Assembly (NCBI RefSeq): GCF_040939455.1
Contig: NC_134108.1
Location: 37,182,501 to 37,246,500 of the forward strand
Direction of reading: 5' to 3'
Source of the DNA: Microcebus murinus
Taxonomy: Eukaryota > Chordata > Mammalia > Primates > Cheirogaleidae
Length of the DNA: 64,000 nt
Shown: positions 33,871 to 46,600 of the stretch, one piece after another
Numbering within the stretch: position 1 is the stretch's first letter
Layout: each line of letters opens with the position of its first letter
Translations under genes and position numbers: made by a program
The notes under the pieces: model-generated
What the model saw: only the letters and a program-made list of their open reading frames with translations
The model's database searches: none
Told to the model about the DNA's origin: nothing

Positions 33871-36739
33871 AGTCTCCATTCTTCCTGTATCCAACAGTGT
33901 TCAGATCACTACCATCTTGATTTCTCTACCCTAAGTATAGGTATAAATAGTAAATTGATTCAGGGGGGAGAAAACCTCGAAAAACTAAACTCTTTATGTC
34001 TCAAGTGTTCAGACAAATCATAGAGTTAATTATATATTCTAAAATTATGCAAATGATCTTTTTAGTTGTGAATTAATCAATGCTAATCACTTGAAAAATA
34101 GTTTTTAGGTTTTTTTTCTTCTTAGAGATGTGTCAGAGTATTTGAAATTCTCTTACTAAGCTTCCTTTTTAAGAATTCCATTTTTTTTTTCCTGGCACAT
34201 GAAGACTACTTGAGTTATTTTGGTGTTGAGCAACAGTCACAGTAGGTGATTAAATTGGAGGCAGGTGTAAAATCCCTAAGAGTCACCAGGCCTCTGCTTT
34301 CTTAGGGTTATGGATTAGCAGTAAATTTTTGACACTTGAATGTCTTACTTTTGTGTAAGGGAAAGAGATACTAATGTGACCTATTTACAAAGAGGAGTCA
34401 ATAAAGAAATAGAATGAATACTGGATGAAGAAGATATGGTTCAGCTACTTATTTGAATTTGGAAACACCACATTCTCAGCTGTGGGTATTTCAAGTGTAC
34501 CATTAGGAAAAATGCAAATAGAACAAATGAAATGGCAATCCTCTTATCACTAAACAGTAAGCCCAGTAACTCTACATTTATTCCCAAAAGACCTTAATCT
34601 ACTGGTGTTAAGTAAAATTTCTAAAGGTTGTCTGGTGAATGAAACTCATTCCAGGTTTTTATTGACTTTCATAAATTTGTAAAAACAACAAAAGTATAGA
34701 AATTTAATACATAACATGAGGAAATACTCCAAATCTATTATGCAAGGGTGAATTTACTCCTCAGTTTCTGAGTATATCAAATTATTATTATTTATTTATT
34801 TTCAGATATGATTAGGGATGTATTTTGAATCTATATTTTGCACCAAGAGTGTATATATGTATATATTTTCCTCCAAAAGAACATATCAAAGTACCTTACA
34901 GATTTGAATATTCCAAACTATTTTTAACATGAACATTCCTCAAATGTATTGCTGTTAGGCATTTGATGGGTTTTAGTATAGCTATGATTATTCTTTTCCA
35001 CTTACAAATATTGCGTTAACTGTTTTTCTTTTACAAAAAAAAATGTTATTAAAGGTTCTTACCATCTATGGTTCTTAAGTTGAGCAGCTTCATACCATTT
35101 GAAAGGCAGATGGTTAATCAGAAATGGTTTGATTTCCCCACTGGGTACTTCTAAACTGGATATATTAATAACTAGGGTATGATATAATTTTTCCTGGATC
35201 TGTCTGATTCATGCTAATGGACCTACAAATTAAGTTTCATATCTAGAACCTTATAAACTTATAATATAATAGAATTCTCTTTTCCTAGAGTGGCCAAAGA
35301 CTGAAAGATGTTAGCATCTAAATCTCAACTGTTCTAGGAAGGATTCTACGAATACATTTCTTTTTCAGAGTAAAATCTTTTATGAATCTTTTAAATAATT
35401 TATTGATATATTAGCACTCCAGAATGTCTTATAGTTGGCAGATATGTGTGGCTGAAAAACCCCAATGCATTGAGGTCACAGTTATATACTTTATCAAATG
35501 GAATTCAAGTTTTTAAGGTAAAAGCTAATAAAAAGATTTAGATTTTTGAAAACAAATGGCTCCATGAACATTTTCTAGTACTTAAAATAATAGTTTCAAA
35601 CACTATTCACAAAAGTCTTAAAATGTTGGCACTCTATTCCATGGTTGACTTTAGAGAGGAGAATTACATTTCAGTAAATGCTTAATGTTATCAAAATTAA
35701 TTATAAAATATCATATTTAAAAACATCTGGGTGTGTTTTTACTTAAAAAGACATTCACATTATACAGATTACAGATAGATGCTCAATGAATCCTTATTGA
35801 CTGAGGCTGATGACAGGAGCTTTATTCATTAACATAGGAAATCAAAATTCAACATTTTGAGAGTACATAGAAAAAACATTCCAATGAAAAGGAAGGTGGT
35901 TGCTGTATTTTCCAAAGCTAGTTAGACCAATTGAATATATAATCCTAAAGATTTACCAATCATATCAACTTTGTTTCAGATGACTCAAAAATTATCCTAA
36001 AACAAAAAGGAAGGACAGGGATCATCTGAAGTCTTACTTCACTTCTTATTTACTGTTATCATTCACTGGCATTTATTACATATAGATTTACTTCTTACTT
36101 TGTTGACAGTTTATTATAAAAATAAATGGAATATAAGAAATTGAAAGACTAAGATTGATAAATGTAAGATGAGTTATAATGGCTCTGAAACTGCTTAAAT
36201 ATTTGGCTTTTTTTTGCAATAAAATAGAAACAAAGGAAACAATAAATGAAATCACTTTCCATGAAGGTATTTACTGAGGCTTCCCTGGCTCTGAGAAGTT
36301 GAGATTTATGTTTCACAACGGGCTCCATTACCAAGCCCTCTGAGTCCATTTCCATGCCTATGCAAAACACCTAGATCCATTCTCCACCATCCAATATGCA
36401 AGACTCTGCCTTATATTTGCCTTCCACTAGGACTCTTCACAACATGGAGATCAAACATGAAGTAAACACTAGCCTCAAATCTACTTATATATTCTTGGAG
36501 TGGAATCTAAGGTGACTGACTGACCCAAAACTATCCCAGTTTTAAAACTGAAAGGCCAAGATGCCAAGGGCAAACCAGAATAGTTGGTCTCCCTAAAATT
36601 CCTCATTGCTTGATCCTAATTTTAAAACAAAGAGATTGCTCCAGAGAATAAGTGTATTCCAAGATAGGTCTTCGGTACCAAGTTAAAGTTTAGCATAGTG
36701 ACAGAGACTCTAGGTTGAGCACCTGCCTTACCTGTTTTC
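33871..36739. other. Repeat-poor AT-rich sequence, no gene seen
   Basis: No named repeat, no frame above about 75 codons, no splice-site pattern I would trust. The minus frame at 36149-36370 (73 codons) matches nothing known to me. Confidence 0.45.
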
Positions 36740-37075
36740 CAGGGCACACAGAACATACTTTCTGGTCTCTCTTACTAAATGTAGTCATGTGACTGGTGCC
36801 AGCCAATAGAATGTGAATGAAAGTGTCAGTTCATAAAAACCTGCATGTGCCATCATCCTTGTTTCTTCCATTCTATGGCTTAATGCAGATTAACACAGCC
36901 ACCTTGAAATCCACGTGTTGAAGATTGCAGAGCCACAAGATAGAAGGAACATGAGAAGAAAAGCTGCCTTGAAACTGGAAAACTGACATTGAATATCATG
37001 ATTGAGAAATAAATTCCTCTTTTGTGAAGCTACTGAACTTTTGAACTTTGCCTATACAGTACACAGTGTCACCAA
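36740..37075 (+). mobile_element. LTR-like old repeat (MaLR/ERVL-type plan)
   Basis: Blocks in order: 'tgtagtcatgtgactggtgc', 'cagccaatagaatgtgaatg', 'cataaaaacctgcatgtgcc', 'gaaatccacgtgttgaagat', 'gcagagccacaagatagaag', then AATAAA at 37008-37013 and 'gaagctactgaacttttgaa'. This block order is that of a common old mammalian LTR-like repeat. The polyadenylation signal sets the plus orientation. Exact family not certain. Confidence 0.6.
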
Positions 37076-37104
37076 AAATAATATACATAGTAGATTAAAG
37101 GAAG

Positions 37105-37340
37105 ATTTTAGATCCAGGCTGCCAGAGCTCAAGTCTTAGATATTCTACATGCTGGCTGTGTGTTCTTAGCAAATATCTTACCTTTTTGAGCCTTAGTTCT
37201 TTCATCATTAATGTGGAAATAATGATGGTACCTGTTTCATAGATAGCATTGCTGTGAGGATTAGTTTTTTACAGCTAAAGAACTTATATGTCAGAGTCTG
37301 ACATCTAATAAGTACGATATGAGTGTTATTATTTCATAAC
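37105..37340 (+). mobile_element. MIR SINE
   Basis: Forward MIR order: 'gatccaggctgccagagctc', 'catgctggctgtgtgttctt', 'ttttgagccttagttctttc', 'atgtggaaataatgatggta' and 'ttgctgtgaggattagtt'. Confidence 0.85.
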
Positions 37341-37534
37341 TTTTCACAGTAATTTTTTCTATATATTTCCTCTTGTAGCAATTTTTTGCTCATTGACCTT
37401 AATTTTTCAATGTTACTTTTTATCTTCTTTGAGAGTGACTTCAATCAATAATTCAAGACTTTAGATCTATTCATATTACTGCTCGATCTTGCAACTTTCT
37501 AGTAATTACCATTGTTTCTTCCCGTTTTAAAAAC

Positions 37535-37670
37535 AAGTTTTGAGATATAATTCACATACAATACAGTGCACTCATTTAAAGTGTATAATTCAATGGATTT
37601 TAGTTTACTCACAGAATTTGTTGACTGCCATAATTATTTTGTTTCTCCATTTCTGAGAGCTACGCTATAA
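37535..37670 (-). mobile_element. Old L1 (L1M-type) 3' scrap
   Basis: 'gagatataattcacatacaa', then 'ttaaagtgtataattcaatg' and 'gattttagtttactcacaga' match the reverse of an L1M 3' terminal region. Confidence 0.7.
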
Positions 37671-40600
37671 TATTTTAGGAGTTTGTTATAACTATGACTC
37701 AAAATCCTACATTCTCAAATCTCTGGCTCTGAATTCCCTGCCAGGATCCCTATGAGTTTTTAGCTCTGAGAAATGGTCTTCACAGCCAGCTGCACTTTAG
37801 TTACTCAGCCTCTAGGGACCACTGTTTAATAGAGTGAAGTGGGACAGGGATCTTTATCAGTCCCAAATTATCTGCCATCATGAACTAATTTTCCCCTTCT
37901 AAGAAAGATTCTAACCTCTTAAGGAAGTTTATGTCAGTGAAGGATGGATTGAAATCCAACCTCCAGCCTGAAAATTTTTAATTGATTTATTCACTTCAGA
38001 AAGTCATACCATAAACTTGCTTATTTCTCTGAATCACTTAATCTGAAATAGTTCATCCTCTGCCAAAGGCTGTAATTCTACTCTTGGAGTAGTTTCCTGA
38101 CTATTAGGTGGTAGGCCAAGAACTATGCATTCAACAAAAGGGAAGGTGAACTCAATGTAGCTATAAGGTCGTCATTTTATTCCTAATTCTGGTAGTTCAA
38201 AATCCTGGAGGAGCTACTAAATATAAGCCAGAGGTAGAATGAGTCCTTCTTATTTACTTCTTCTTGATTCAGCCCTGAGTCAGGGCACCTGACTTCTTGC
38301 TGAATTCAGCCCCCAGTCATTCCTAGATCAAGTGTCATTTTATAGATATGAATCGCATAAGGATATGTTTGTGGTGGCTCATTTAAGTCTCCAATTTAAT
38401 CTTACTTACTCAGCTTCCCAGGTGTCTCCCTTTCTGAGTTCAAATAGACTGACTAGGTCCTGCTTCCTACTGATCTAGTAGAAACTCCGTTCCAAACACA
38501 TTGTGATTTTTGAGATTTCACTGAATATTTGCTAGATCGGATAGCAGGTGGAGCAACTTACAAAGTATGTTGATTCATCCCTGTAGTCGACTCCAACTCT
38601 GCTTTCTTTCTTTGTTATGACTTGTTTCTTCCTCATATTATAATCATCTAAAACTTCCTTGCTATACATAATACTAGGATTTTTAGTTAAGCTTATGCAC
38701 TGCAATTACGTCTCCTGAGGGACAACCTTGCAGCCAGAAAGACTTTCCAAATGCCCACACTCCCTGCTCATCTCCAGGGAATTTTAGTGAATAAACTTCT
38801 CCTTTTCTTTACAAAATAAATAACCATCAGACATGTTGTCTCAGAAAAGTCAAATATTTTGAATAGACCTCATATATTGTAAATATCCAGTACTAAAGAA
38901 ACAATGAACTAGAGACTCACTATGGAATATGATGTAAAAACTTAATAGGTCTTTGGAATTATGTCAAAATCCATTGCATGTCAAAAGACCAGTTTTTGGA
39001 TTGTGTAACTTCTCTCACAATGAAAAATGCCATTAGATTTGTCATTGAAAATTAAGTAATGAAATGGTTTGACATATGAAGGAAAATTTTAAAACAGTAG
39101 TTTTTCTTCCAGCTGTCACAACTCATTTAGATACGAATTGTCTGCAATTGCAAATCTCTGAATTGAAATGTCAGCAAATGGCTGTCTATGGCAGGGGAAA
39201 ATGTCTCTAAGGTGAATATGAATATTAATTGCCAGAGCTATGTCAAGAAAAAGACCTGTGATTGCTTTTTTCTTTTATTAGAATTAAAATGTACACAGAC
39301 ATTGGAGAATCTGACACACATAAAGACCCAAATCTAAAGCATTCTCAAGAACATTCTAAGTCTGATGCTATTCTGAAAATTTGTTCCCTTGCCCAAGTAT
39401 TGCATTATATTGTGCTGTAAATCTTCCCAAACACACTTCTTGAGACACTTGCGATATTTTGCAAAAGAAGAAAAAAGATAGGAAAGCAATACCCACTCTT
39501 CCAAACTCCCCTGCCTTTGTCAGTATATCATAGTCTTGTTATATCAGACATGGGCTGTTATGTACTTAAGAATGTCATTTTTTGTTGTTGACATAGTTTT
39601 TGTAGAAGAAAACTACTGAAGTTTTTGAGAATAGTCCTGACAAATATTAACAAGGTCTTGCATTGATAGATTAACTTCTTCCTTTATTTTCCTGTGCCTA
39701 ACTCAGACCAGATGGTACAAAAGACCCTATGACTATTACATCTTCAGTGTGGAATGTTAAATATACTTTTCCCAAAAGAAAAATACTGAATCAAGTAATT
39801 AGATTATTATAACTAGGCATTAAGCCTTATATAGAAAAATGTTAAAATTCTGTTAAGCTTTTCTAAACTTCGTCTACGTAAATGATCCTAAACTTCTACA
39901 CCGTGGAACACTGACTCTTCCATTTTTTGGAATCTGGGTTTCGTAGGTAGTTGTTCTCAAACTTTGTGCCTGAATAAGTTTTTTTATAAATGAGATTCTG
40001 ACCCTTTTTGATTATTTTAGGTTGACAATCTATTTAATAAATATTGGTGGTATAGAAATAATTTTAATTATGATTTTTCACTTAATATATTTGTTAATGT
40101 TATTAGTTTTATATTAATGGTATTTTTCCTAAACAATGTATTTTAAAGGTTCTAATCTACAGATGCCCTTGATATTTGATATATATCTAATCTCTAGCAT
40201 TAATGCTGAAATAAACATCATTGAACATGAAAAACTATCAACATTAGATGCTTTGCTTTTAATTGCTTCCACAGTAGTTTTGTTTTGTTTTGGTAAGCTT
40301 TTGTTTTACTAAAAATTGTGAATGGGCACATCAGAATTCTTTGTGTTATATCATCTAATCCTGGCAATAATTGATATCTACTTTGAATCACTGTTATGTT
40401 TAATATCTTCTTGCAATCTACACCTTACTGCACATTTGCAGAATTTGGCATCCACTCATTTTTACAAACTTCGTTTAAAGATCTTGATTGACTTTATTTA
40501 TAATTTTACAATCAGGCAACACTTCATTCCATAAGGTAAAATAAGCGTTCCAGTGATCTGATGAAAAGGGTTTGGCTTTATAGACAGAGAAAGGCTGAAC

Positions 40601-41369
40601 AAAGCAGAAGCAAAGAACAGAGTGCTATTAGTCATTCAAAGTTACATTTCTTATAAGGTGGGAACAGGGAGATATAACAATAGAAAAATAACTGATTAGT
40701 TAATACAGGTCAGTTCAGGCTACCTCTTTTGGGTGAGGATTAAAGCAGAAAGAATCTCATTGTCAAGTTGATTGAAGGTTTAAACTGGCCCATTTTGGAA
40801 ACTGATTGTTATATATTTCTCTTAATTTCTCAGAAGATCAGACAACAATTTAGTTTGAGTTTGGTGACTTGGAAATTTAGCATGGTTGACTTGACTTTGA
40901 TTTTTAGTTTGTTCTGTTGGGACCTAGTACAGAAGCTTAGGCCAAAACAATGACCTCCTATAATTTTTATTTGATACCAGTAAATGTCAAATACTGTCAT
41001 ATGCTACAATTTCTAGGTAGGCTTTTAAGAGCCTGAATAGACACTCTCATGTTTGCAAAGTAAAATAATAAGTTTAACCATGTGCTATAATTACAGTGAA
41101 TTTTTTTGTCAGTATAAGATTCCCTAAAAAATAGGCTAAAACATATGGCAAATCACACTACGTCTGATCCAGCCAGTTACATTTCTACATGAAACATTGA
41201 GACTGTATATGTGTGATATTGTGATTTAAAATAGGAAATATCTATTTGGTCGTCATTCCCATTCCTGGCATAGATCTTCTAAAGCCCTTGCCATTTCCTA
41301 TGTGATAAGATTCATAAAGATGAAAGGAAGGCCTTTTGTTATTCGTAATAAGCCTATTTCAATCATACC
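37671..41369. other. Repeat-poor sequence, no gene seen
   Basis: The largest stretch without a recognised element. A possible unassigned old repeat lies at about 40550-40960. Frames reach only about 70 codons and look random. No exon, RNA gene or simple repeat of note. Confidence 0.4.
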
Positions 41370-42060
41370 TGAGTTCATGTAATGAGGTGACTTTTGGAAA
41401 AGCCCTAAGGATGGAGGGATGGTTGATAGGGGAGCCAACCATATCATAATTAGAGGTTTGGAACTTTGTGGAAGTAGTCCCAACTGCAGGGGGGGAAAAG
41501 TTGCTGAAGGTTGAGCTAATCACCAAGGGCCAATGATTTAGTCAATCATGCATACATAATGAAACATCTATAAAACCCGAAAAGAAAAGGTTCAGAGAGC
41601 TTCCCGGTTAGTGAACAAGAAGACATTCATGTGACAGAAGGGTGGTGTACACCTACTCTATGGGGCAGAAACTCTTGCACTTGGGACCTTTCCAAACATT
41701 GGCATAAATATTTCCTCATCTGGCTGTTCATTTGTATCCTTTAAAATATCCTTGTAATAAATCAGCAATAGTAACTAAATTCTTTTTCTGAGATCTGTGA
41801 GCCACTCTAGCAAATCATCAAACCTCAGAATGGGGTTATAGGAACCCTGGAATTGTGGCCATGATGGACAAAAATTAGGGGTAACCTGGGGACCTACTGC
41901 TTGTGTTTGATGTCTGAAGTGGGAGCAGTCTATGAGGACTGAGCCTTTAACTTGTAGGATCTGAGGCACTCTCCAGGTAGGTAGTGTTAAAGTTGAGTTT
42001 AATTGTAGGACACCCAGTCTTTGTCCCCTGCGAGTTGGAGAATTGCTTGATTTGGGAAAA
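41370..42060 (+). mobile_element. LTR-like element with TATA box and polyadenylation signal
   Basis: TATAAAA at 41569-41575 is followed about 187 bp later by AATAAA at 41756-41761, the U3-R spacing of an LTR. Downstream blocks 'gtgagccactctagcaaatc', 'agaatggggttataggaacc', 'gtctgaagtgggagcagtct' and 'gtaggacacccagtctttgt' fit the U5 side of an old mammalian LTR. The 5' limit is a guess. No coding region attached. Family not named. Confidence 0.55.
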
Positions 42061-42320
42061 AAAACTTCACATACTTTAGTGACCAGATATGAAGTATGAC
42101 AATGTTAAGAGAGGTGTGAGTATATAGAAGAAAAAAATCATTTCTTTGTTTTTTCTGACACAATATGATAAAATACACTTTAATACATGAAAAGTTAAAT
42201 TGATATTAGCTTCCTAATGCCTAAATATGTCTCAACCCTCTCTTGTTTCTGAGAAAAGATTATATAATCAAATAAGTTTTATCATGTACTTACAAACTGA
42301 ATGCCTTGAATTAAATTATT
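42061..42320. other. AT-rich spacer before the L1
   Basis: No element seen. It ends in the L1 target site. Confidence 0.4.
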
Positions 42321-42334
42321 AAGAAGGGAAGTAG
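42321..42334 (+). repeat. L1 target-site duplication, left copy
   Basis: 'aagaagggaagtag', identical to 47757-47770. The preceding 'attatt' puts the nick at a TT/AAGA site on the plus strand, close to the L1 endonuclease preference TT/AAAA. Confidence 0.92.
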
Positions 42335-42825
42335 AGCAGATGGGAGGATCAAGATAGTGGACGAGAAACACCACCACACAGAGTGTCTCTGCAGAAAAGA
42401 GAGATTCTAGCAGAAATTAGAAAAAAGATGCAAGAAGACTAGCATACAGAGGACTAGGGCCGGAAAGAGGGGTACCTGAGACCCCAGGAGACTCCATGAG
42501 AGGAGGCTGCAGAGGAGAACTGGAAGCTGAGACTGCAGGACCAGCCCAGAGACCAGCAGAAAGGGTAGGTGGATAAATCACCTTTCCCCTCCCCTGCATT
42601 TGGGACTGCTGGTAGGCTCCCCAGCAGGTGGAGAGACTTGCAGACACCAGCCCAGAGACGGCCGCTGCCAGCTAGCGGTGAGCCTGTAGCAGACGTGGCA
42701 CCAGGCTCCCAACTCCCTCCCGGCACCTCTGTGTGCACAGACCCGAGCCACGCGGCAGGCGCCAAATTGCCTCCTCCTCCCCTCCGCCAAGCCTCCAAGA
42801 CCTAGAAGAAAAATTCACTAAAGAA
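42335..42825 (+). promoter_or_regulatory. L1 5'UTR / internal promoter region
   Basis: Starts 'agcagatgggaggatcaaga' right after the target duplication and becomes GC- and CpG-rich at about 42540-42790. In L1 this region drives transcription from inside the element. The frame of ORF1 is open upstream from 42733 into this leader, so the true ORF1 start could be earlier than 42826. Overlapping frames on both strands at 42417-42805 are by-products of the GC-rich composition. Confidence 0.7.
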
Positions 42826-43609
42826 ATGGACACAATGAAGAAAAGTTTAACTGAACTCCTGGAAATGAAGAATCAATTCACGGAATTACAAAATACCGTA
42901 AAAATACCGTTTGAGGCTTTTGGAAAGCCTCAAAAAAAGGGTAGATCAAACAGAAGAAAGAATCTCAGAGATTGAGGATAACACCCTCCAACTAAATAAA
43001 ACCATCACAGAGATAGAGCAGAGAAAAAAGAGAAAAGAGCAAAGCCTACAAGAGATGTGGGATTATGTGAAGAAACCTAATGTGAGGGTCATAGGGTTAC
43101 CAGAAGGGGAAGAAGACAACACTCAAGGGTTGGACAAGCTGTTTGAAGATATAATAGAGGAAAATTTCTCAGGCCTTGCTCAAAATCTCGATATACAAGT
43201 TCAAGAAGCTCAGAGGACCCCTGGGAGATTCAATGCAAACAGGAAGACGTCTTGACATGCAGTCATCAGACTGACCAAAATATCAACTAAAGAGGCCCTT
43301 CTAAGAGCTGTAAGAAGAAAGAAGCAAGTGACATACAAGGGAAAGCCAATTTGAATAACACCAGACTTCTCTACTGAGACTTTACAAGCAAGGAGAGACT
43401 GGGGCCCCATTCTCACTCTTTTGAAACAAAACAATGCCCAGCCTAGAATCTTATTCCCTGCAAAACTAAGCTTCATATATGAAGGAGAAATAAAGACATT
43501 CTCAGACAAGTGAAGTCTCAGAGAATTCACCAAGACAAGACCAGCCCTACAAGAAGTACTCAAAACAGTAATACGCACGGAATACCATAATAAAAACTCA
43601 CGAATATAA
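42826..43609 (+). pseudogene. L1 ORF1 pseudogene (RNA-binding protein)
   Basis: ORF1 protein coats L1 RNA as a coiled-coil trimer and is needed for retrotransposition. From ATG 42826 the N-terminal coiled-coil part reads 'MDTMKKSLTELLEMKNQF'. The frame shifts near 42900-42915, next to an 11-bp tandem repeat (42890-42910), and continues as 'KKRVDQTEERISEIED'. The RRM start is seen as 'NVRVIGLPEGEEDN'. The C-terminal domain follows in that frame ('QVTYKGKPI', 'TETLQARRDWGPIL', 'FPAKLSFIYEGEIKTF'). In-frame stops fall at 43253, 43352 and 43511, with the natural end at 43607-43609. Total length of about 260 codons is shorter than the usual 300-340, so part of the N-terminus may lie upstream or be deleted. 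Confidence 0.9.
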
Positions 43610-43648
43610 AAACAACCAAAACCCAAAGATTAAAGACCAGATAATACA

Positions 43649-46600
43649 ATGGCTCAAGAGAGAAATCAAAGCAACAACATCCAACCCAACAGAATGAACA
43701 GTAATCTACTTTCCCTATCAGTTCTCTCAATAAATGTGAATGGCTTAAACTCTCCACTCAAGAGACATAGGCTGGCTGAATGGATAAGAAAATACAGGCC
43801 AAGTATATGCTGTCTTCAGGAAACACGTCTAGCCTGCAAGGATGCATATAGACTAAAAGTAAAAGGGTAGAGATCAGTATTACAGGCAAGTGGAAGCCAA
43901 AAGAAGGCTGGCGTGGCAGTTCTAATTTCAGACGATTTAGTTTTTAAACCAACAAAAGTAGTGAAAGACAAAGAGGGTCATTATATAATGGTGAAGGGCA
44001 CACTTTAACAAGAAGAGATAACAATTTTCAATATATATGCACCCAACCTTGGTGCACCCAGTTTCATAAAGCAAACCCTACTGGAGCTAAGCAAATGGAT
44101 TAATAGCAACTCCATAATTACTGGAGATTTCAACACCCCACTGACGGCACAAGACAGATCCTCCAAACAGAAAATTAATAAAGAAATAATGAATTTAAAC
44201 AATACCCTGGAACAATTGGGTCTGACTGACATCTACAGGACATCCTACCCCAAATCCACTGAATATACGTTCTTCTCATCAGCTCAAGGGACATTCTCTA
44301 AGATTGACCATATCCTAGGACACAAAGTAAATCTCAAGAAATTTAAAAAAATAGAAATCATACCATGTACCTTCTCGGATCACAGTGGAATAAAACTAGA
44401 AATCAACCCTAACAGAAACTCACATTTCTACACAAAAACATGGAAATTAAACAACCTCCTACTAAATGATTACTTCATAACTGAAGAAATCAAGATGGAA
44501 ATAAAAAAATTCTATGAAGAAAATGACAATGAAGAGACAAGTTATCAAATCCTCTGGGACACTGCTAAAGCAGCTCTGAGAGGAAAGTTTATCTCCATAA
44601 ATGCCTATAACCAAAAGACAAAAAGATCACAAATAGACAATCTAATGAAATGACTCAAAGAGCTGGAAAAAGAAGAATAGACCAACCCCAAAGCAAGCAG
44701 AAGAAGTGGAATCAACAAGATCAAATCAGAAGTAAACGAAATTGAAAACAGGGAAACTATTCAGGAGATTAATAAAACAAAAAGTTGGTTCTTTGAAAAA
44801 ATAAACAAAATTGACACACCATTGACTAAGCTAACGAAAAGCAGAAAAGAGAAATCTCTAATAATCTCCATCAGGAACAAAAAAGGAGATATCACAACTG
44901 ATCCCAAAGTGATATAAGATATAATTTATGAATACTACAAAAATATTTATGCACACAAACTGGAAAATGTGGAGGAAATGGACAAATTTCTAGAAACACA
45001 CAGCCTCCCTCGGCTCAACCAGGAAGAAATAGATTCCCTGAACAGACCAATCTCAACAGCTGAAATAGAAACAGCAATTAAAAATCTCCCTAAAAAGAAA
45101 AGTCCCGGTCCAGATGGTTTCACACCCGAATTTTACCACACTTAAAAAGAACTAGTTCCTATCTTGCAGAAACTATTCGACAACATTGAGAAGAACGGAA
45201 ACCTTCCCGACACCTTTTATGAAGCGAATATTACTCTGATACCAAAACCAGGAAAGGATACAACAAAAAAATAAAACTATAGACCAATATCCCTAATGAA
45301 TATAGATGCAAAAATTTTCAACAAAATCTTAGCTAACCGAATCCAGACGCTTATCAAAAAAATAATCCATCACGATTGAGTGGGCTTTATCCCAGGGATG
45401 CAGGGATGGTTCAACATATGTAAATCTATAAATGCAATTCATCACATAAACAGAAGCAAAAACAAAGACCACATGATTCTTTCAATAGATGCAGAAAAAG
45501 CTTTTGACAAAATTCAACACCCTTTCATGATACGAACACTTAAGAAAATAGACATAGAAGGGACATACCTAAAAATGATACAAGCTGTATATGACAGACC
45601 CATAGCCAACATCATACTGAATGGGGAAAAATTGAAATCATTCCCACTTAGAACTGGAACCAGACAAGGCTGCCCACTATCTCCACTTCTGTTCAGTATA
45701 GTGCTGGAAGTCTTGGCTACAGCAATCAGACAGGAAAATCGAATTAAAGATATCCAAATAGGGGCAGAAGAGATCAAGCTTTCACTGTTTGCTGATGATA
45801 TGATATTAAATCTAGAAAACACCAAAGATTCAACCAAGAAACTCCTGGAACTGATCAATGAATTTAGTAAAGTCTCAGGATACAAAATCAATACACAGAA
45901 ATCAGAGGCATTCATATACACCCACAACAATCAAATTGAGAACCAAATCAAAGATTCAATTCCCTTCACAATAGCAACAAAGAAATTAAAGTACCTAGGA
46001 ATATACTTAACCAAGGAGGTAAAAGACCTCTACAGGAAGAACTATGAAACACTGAGGAAGGAAATAGCAGAGGATGTAAACAGATGGAAATCCATACCAT
46101 GCTCATGGATTGGCAGACTCAACATCATCAAAATGTCTATACTACCCAAACTGATCTACAGATTCAATGCAATACCTATTAAACTCCCATCAGCATTCTT
46201 CACAGATATAGAAAAAATAAGTTTACACTTCGTATAGAACCAAAGAAGACCCCGAATATCAAAAGCAATTCTAGGCAACAAAAACAAAATGGGAGGCATT
46301 AATATGCCAGATATCAAACTATACTACAAAGCTGTAGTAATTCAATCAATATGGTATTGGCACAAAAATAGGAATATTGACCAGTGGAACAGATGCGAGA
46401 ATTCTGATATAAAACCATCCTCATATAGCCATCTAATCTATGAAAAAGCAGACAAAAACTTACGCTGGGGAAAAGAATCCCTTTTCAATAAAGGGTGCTG
46501 GGAAAACTGGATAGCCACTTGTAGAAGGCTGAAACAGGATCCACACCTTTCACCTCTCACAAAAATCAACTCACGCTGGATAACAGACTTAAACCTAAGG

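Noticed and set aside
43210..43626. 138-codon minus-strand frame opposite ORF1
   Set aside because: Shadow of the ORF1 C-terminal coding sequence.
45514..45930. 138-codon minus-strand frame opposite the RT region
   Set aside because: It is the shadow of ORF2 on the other strand, with no protein family features.
45380..46237. 285-codon open frame as a host gene
   Set aside because: It is the reverse-transcriptase part of L1 ORF2 (FADD motif, correct frame with the rest of ORF2) and ends at an in-frame stop.
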